Below, piece after piece: positions 4,905 through 8,054 of a stretch of DNA of 8,054 nt; within the stretch, counting starts at the first letter, position 1, and each line of letters opens with the position of its first letter. The translations under genes were made by a program, and so were the position numbers. The DNA is taken from NCBI GenBank assembly GCA_043802345.1, contig JAZDLC010000472.1, positions 1 through 8,054 on the forward strand, in the 5' to 3' direction. A model generated the notes under the pieces. The model did not search any database. It was not told where the DNA came from and was given only the letters and a program-made list of their open reading frames with translations. The DNA comes from JAZDLC01 sp043802345 (GTDB lineage Bacteria > Planctomycetota > B15-G4 > JADJEK01).

Positions 4905-7454
4905 ATGTCGATCAACCGGACCCTCCTGCTCGCCCTGGCTGTCATGTTCTGCCCCGGACCCTCCGCGGATGCCGTCGCGGCGGACAAAGTCACCGTGGGC
5001 GAACTGCTGACCACCGGGCCGATGCCCTTCGTGCCGCCACTCATGGAGGGGGAACCGAGCGCCTTGAAGGTGAGCTTCCTGCCGGAGCTGGAGCCGAAGA
5101 CCGCCTGGCCCGCCGCGGGGGAGAGGCTTGCCGCCAGGACAGGTGGCGGGGGATGGACGTGGCGGGCGATCTCCGCGGGCGACGAGGGGATCATTCCGCT
5201 GGAGACGGAATCCGGCCCGATGCTGGAGTGGTTCGCTCTCTACCTGCGGGTCGACCGCTGCGGATCGGTGGGGTTCGACGTCAAGACGGCCGGAGCGGCG
5301 CGGCTGTTCGTGGATGGCGAGCAGCAGGCGGAGGGCGAGGCGGCCGACGCGAAGGAGACCCACCTGGAGAAGAAGGTCATCCTGGGCCGGGGCACCCACC
5401 GGTTGCTGCTGCGATCAGAGCGTCCGGGCGACGCGGGCGGACTCACGCTCCGGCTCGAAGCGCAGGATGAGCAGCGGATCGAGACCTCGGTCGACCCGCG
5501 TCACGGCGTGACGGACTACAACGAATGGCGCGAGATCGTCTCGCTCTCCGGCCTGAAGCTCTCCCCGGACGGCGAACTCATGGCCTTCAGCCGCAACGAG
5601 CGCGTGGGCGACGCGAACTGGAGCCGGCTCGATGTTCTGCGAAGAGACGACGGGACCACCGTGGCGGCGTCGCTGGGTGGCACCGGCTCGAGGGCGCTGG
5701 CCTGGTGCGGGGGGAGCGAGCGCCTGCTCTATCAGAACGGCAAGAGCCTCTTCACCTGGCAGCGCAGTGACGGCGAAGTGCGGCAGGTGCTGCCCGAGGA
5801 GCCCGGGCTCGGCAGCGTGGCTTGGTCGAAGGACGGATCGTTCATCGTCTTCTCCTCCACTCGCGGCGCTCCCGAGAAGAAGAAGGGTCCCGGGCGCAAG
5901 GAGGAGCTGCGGGAGAAGCTCTCCGACTGGCCGCGGGACCCGCACCTGCATCTGCTGATGCTCGAGTCGGGCGTCCGCCGCAGAGTGGCGGTACCCGGCG
6001 ACTGGCTGCAGGACGGCTTTGAGATCCTGCCCGACAGCCGGAGGCTGCTCTATCTCCGCAACCTGCCGATGGACCAGCGGCCGTGGTTCTTCACCGAGTT
6101 CCGGATCGTCGATCTGACCGATGGCACGGACCGGCTGGTGGGGAACGCGATCATGGGGTTCGAGAACCGTCCCGGCCTGTCCGGGCTGGCGGTCTCTCCC
6201 GACGGAGAGCAGGTGGCCTTCGTCGGTCCGCCTTCCGAACTGGGAGAGATGGCGCACGTGGAGGTGAACGCCTTCGACCCGAATCTGTGGGTGATGGATC
6301 TCGCGGACGGTTCCCTGTTGCGAGTGACCCGGGAGTTCCGGGGTTCGGTGGACGGACATCTGAGCTGGACGCCGGAGGGCTCTCGGATCCGGTTCCTGGC
6401 CACGGTCGGATCGGAGAGCCGGTTGGTCCAGGCGGAACTGCCGCGGGAAGAAGGACAGCCGGTCCGGTTCGAGTGGTTCGACGTGGGCGGGGAGGTGGCC
6501 TCCGACATCAGTCTGGCGGATGACGGGAGCTTCGCCAGCCTTGCCTCCAGCGCCACAAGGCCCGGGGCGCTCTACTTCTGCCCGGAACCCGGAAGGAGCC
6601 CGCTAGTGATCCTCGAGCCGAACGCTTCCTTGAGCCGGCGCTGGCAGGTGGCGGAGCCTGTGGATGTGTCGTACCAAGGACCGGACGGCAGCCTGATCGA
6701 GGCGTGGCTGTATCGGCCTGAGCGGGTGGGTGATGAGCGGCTGCCGCTGGTCGTCTACTACTACGGTGGCGCCACGCCGACCATGCGCGGGTTCAACGTG
6801 ATGCACCAGTACCTGGTGGCGCACGGCTATGCCGTGCTGGCGATGAACCCCCGGGGGGCCGGCGGCTACGGCGAGGCGTTCTCCAACCAGCATGTGGCGG
6901 AGTGGGGGGAGCGGGCCGGGGCGGACATCATCGCCGGCGTGGAGACGATCTTGAAGGAGAACGGCGATCTCGACCCGGACCGGATCGGCTGCTACGGCGG
7001 TTCATACGGCGGGTTCATGACCCTCTGGCTGATCTCCCACTGCGACCTGTTCGGCGCCGCGGTCTCGATGTACGGCATCAGCAACATCGCCTCCTACTGG
7101 GGGGACGGCACCTGGGGGTACACCTACGGCGACCAGGCGATCAACCGGTACCCCTGGAGCCATCCGGAGTGGTTCACGCGGCACTCGCCGCTGTTCCAGG
7201 CGGACCGGATCAAGACCCCGCTGCTCTTGCTCCACGGCGAGTCGGACACCAACGTGCCGGTGGGTGAGTCGGAGCAGATGTTCACCGCGCTGAAGTTGCT
7301 GGGCAGGACGGTGGAACTGGTGCGCTTCCCCGGCGAGGATCACGGCATCGTCGGGAGCTGGGAGAACCGGGTCTTGCACCGCGCGATGCTGCTCGAATGG
7401 TTCGACCTCCACCTGCGGCAGCAGCCGGCCGCCTGGGAAGCCCGCTGGAAGTGA
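4905..7454 (+). CDS. Exported S9-family prolyl oligopeptidase (dipeptidyl/acylaminoacyl peptidase type)
   Basis: An 849-residue serine peptidase. Residues 1-26 are a Sec signal peptide (MSINRTLLLALAV, cleavage likely after AVAA). About 105-190 is a beta domain with a PA14-like look (ARLFVDGE, then GRGTHRLLLRSERPG). A beta-propeller with WD40-like repeats spans about 205-570; examples are LKLSPDGELMAFSRN and LAVSPDGEQVAFVG. It gates access to the active site. The alpha/beta-hydrolase domain (about 585-840) has the complete triad: S700 in GGSYGGF, D781 in HGESDTNVP and H813 in PGEDHG. MNPRGAGGYG lies at 647-656. Such enzymes cleave short peptides, commonly removing N-terminal dipeptides or acylated residues; exact specificity cannot be read. 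A Lys/Glu-rich insertion at about 322-340 breaks the propeller. The next gene starts 14 bases downstream, so the two are probably co-transcribed. Family assignment is firm; the PA14-like call is tentative. Confidence 0.95.
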   Translation: MSINRTLLLALAVMFCPGPSADAVAADKVTVGELLTTGPMPFVPPLMEGEPSALKVSFLPELEPKTAWPAAGERLAARTGGGGWTWRAISAGDEGIIPLETESGPMLEWFALYLRVDRCGSVGFDVKTAGAARLFVDGEQQAEGEAADAKETHLEKKVILGRGTHRLLLRSERPGDAGGLTLRLEAQDEQRIETSVDPRHGVTDYNEWREIVSLSGLKLSPDGELMAFSRNERVGDANWSRLDVLRRDDGTTVAASLGGTGSRALAWCGGSERLLYQNGKSLFTWQRSDGEVRQVLPEEPGLGSVAWSKDGSFIVFSSTRGAPEKKKGPGRKEELREKLSDWPRDPHLHLLMLESGVRRRVAVPGDWLQDGFEILPDSRRLLYLRNLPMDQRPWFFTEFRIVDLTDGTDRLVGNAIMGFENRPGLSGLAVSPDGEQVAFVGPPSELGEMAHVEVNAFDPNLWVMDLADGSLLRVTREFRGSVDGHLSWTPEGSRIRFLATVGSESRLVQAELPREEGQPVRFEWFDVGGEVASDISLADDGSFASLASSATRPGALYFCPEPGRSPLVILEPNASLSRRWQVAEPVDVSYQGPDGSLIEAWLYRPERVGDERLPLVVYYYGGATPTMRGFNVMHQYLVAHGYAVLAMNPRGAGGYGEAFSNQHVAEWGERAGADIIAGVETILKENGDLDPDRIGCYGGSYGGFMTLWLISHCDLFGAAVSMYGISNIASYWGDGTWGYTYGDQAINRYPWSHPEWFTRHSPLFQADRIKTPLLLLHGESDTNVPVGESEQMFTALKLLGRTVELVRFPGEDHGIVGSWENRVLHRAMLLEWFDLHLRQQPAAWEARWK

Positions 7455-7457
7455 GCG

Positions 7458-7463
7458 AAGGAG
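7458..7463 (+). promoter_or_regulatory. Ribosome binding site of the MBL-fold hydrolase gene
   Basis: AAGGAG lies five bases before the ATG at 7469, in the 14-base gap after the peptidase stop. It fixes the start of the truncated gene and supports co-transcription with the peptidase. Confidence 0.8.
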
Positions 7464-7468
7464 ACGCA

Positions 7469-8054
<586 letters not shown>

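Noticed and set aside
6848..6857. CCCCCGGGGG palindrome in the S9 peptidase gene
   Set aside because: It has no loop and encodes the conserved NPRGAGG loop of the family, so protein constraint plus GC-rich codon use explains it.

Overview
The window is GC-rich bacterial DNA with dense coding and a strong G/C bias at third codon positions. The gene types present are a membrane Ser/Thr kinase paired with an ECF-type sigma factor, a caspase-fold protein, and an exported S9 peptidase next to an MBL-fold hydrolase. That mixture is typical of signalling-rich phyla such as Planctomycetota, Acidobacteriota, Gemmatimonadota or related candidate lineages. The sequence alone does not fix the phylum, and I see no rRNA, tRNA, CRISPR array, insertion sequence or phage gene.

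Layout: (1) The extreme left edge (1 to about 87, possibly to 243) reads in + frame 1 as the tail of a protein whose first residues resemble the C-terminus of the sigma factor further right; its end runs into the 3' end of the next gene. (2) 63-2162 (-) encodes an exported caspase-family (C14) protein with an intact His/Cys dyad and a long C-terminal region of small beta domains. (3) A divergent intergenic region of about 150 bp (2163-2316) carries repeated CGGAT-type motifs. (4) 2317-4185 (+) is a one-pass membrane Ser/Thr kinase with a periplasmic C-terminal domain. (5) 4219-4833 (+) is an ECF-like sigma-70 factor, 33 nt downstream and probably co-transcribed. (6) 4905-7454 (+) is an exported S9 prolyl-oligopeptidase-family enzyme, followed 14 nt later by (7) a metallo-beta-lactamase-fold hydrolase (7469 to the right edge, truncated).

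Working model (inference): the kinase, sigma factor and divergent caspase form one signalling module. The kinase ectodomain and the exported caspase would share the periplasm, and the kinase would control the sigma factor in the cytoplasm, with the shared 150-bp region as an obvious target. The kinase ectodomain and the caspase C-terminus may both carry a DUF4384-like fold. The S9 peptidase and MBL hydrolase look like a separate two-gene catabolic or detoxifying operon, with a possible promoter of its own near 4863.
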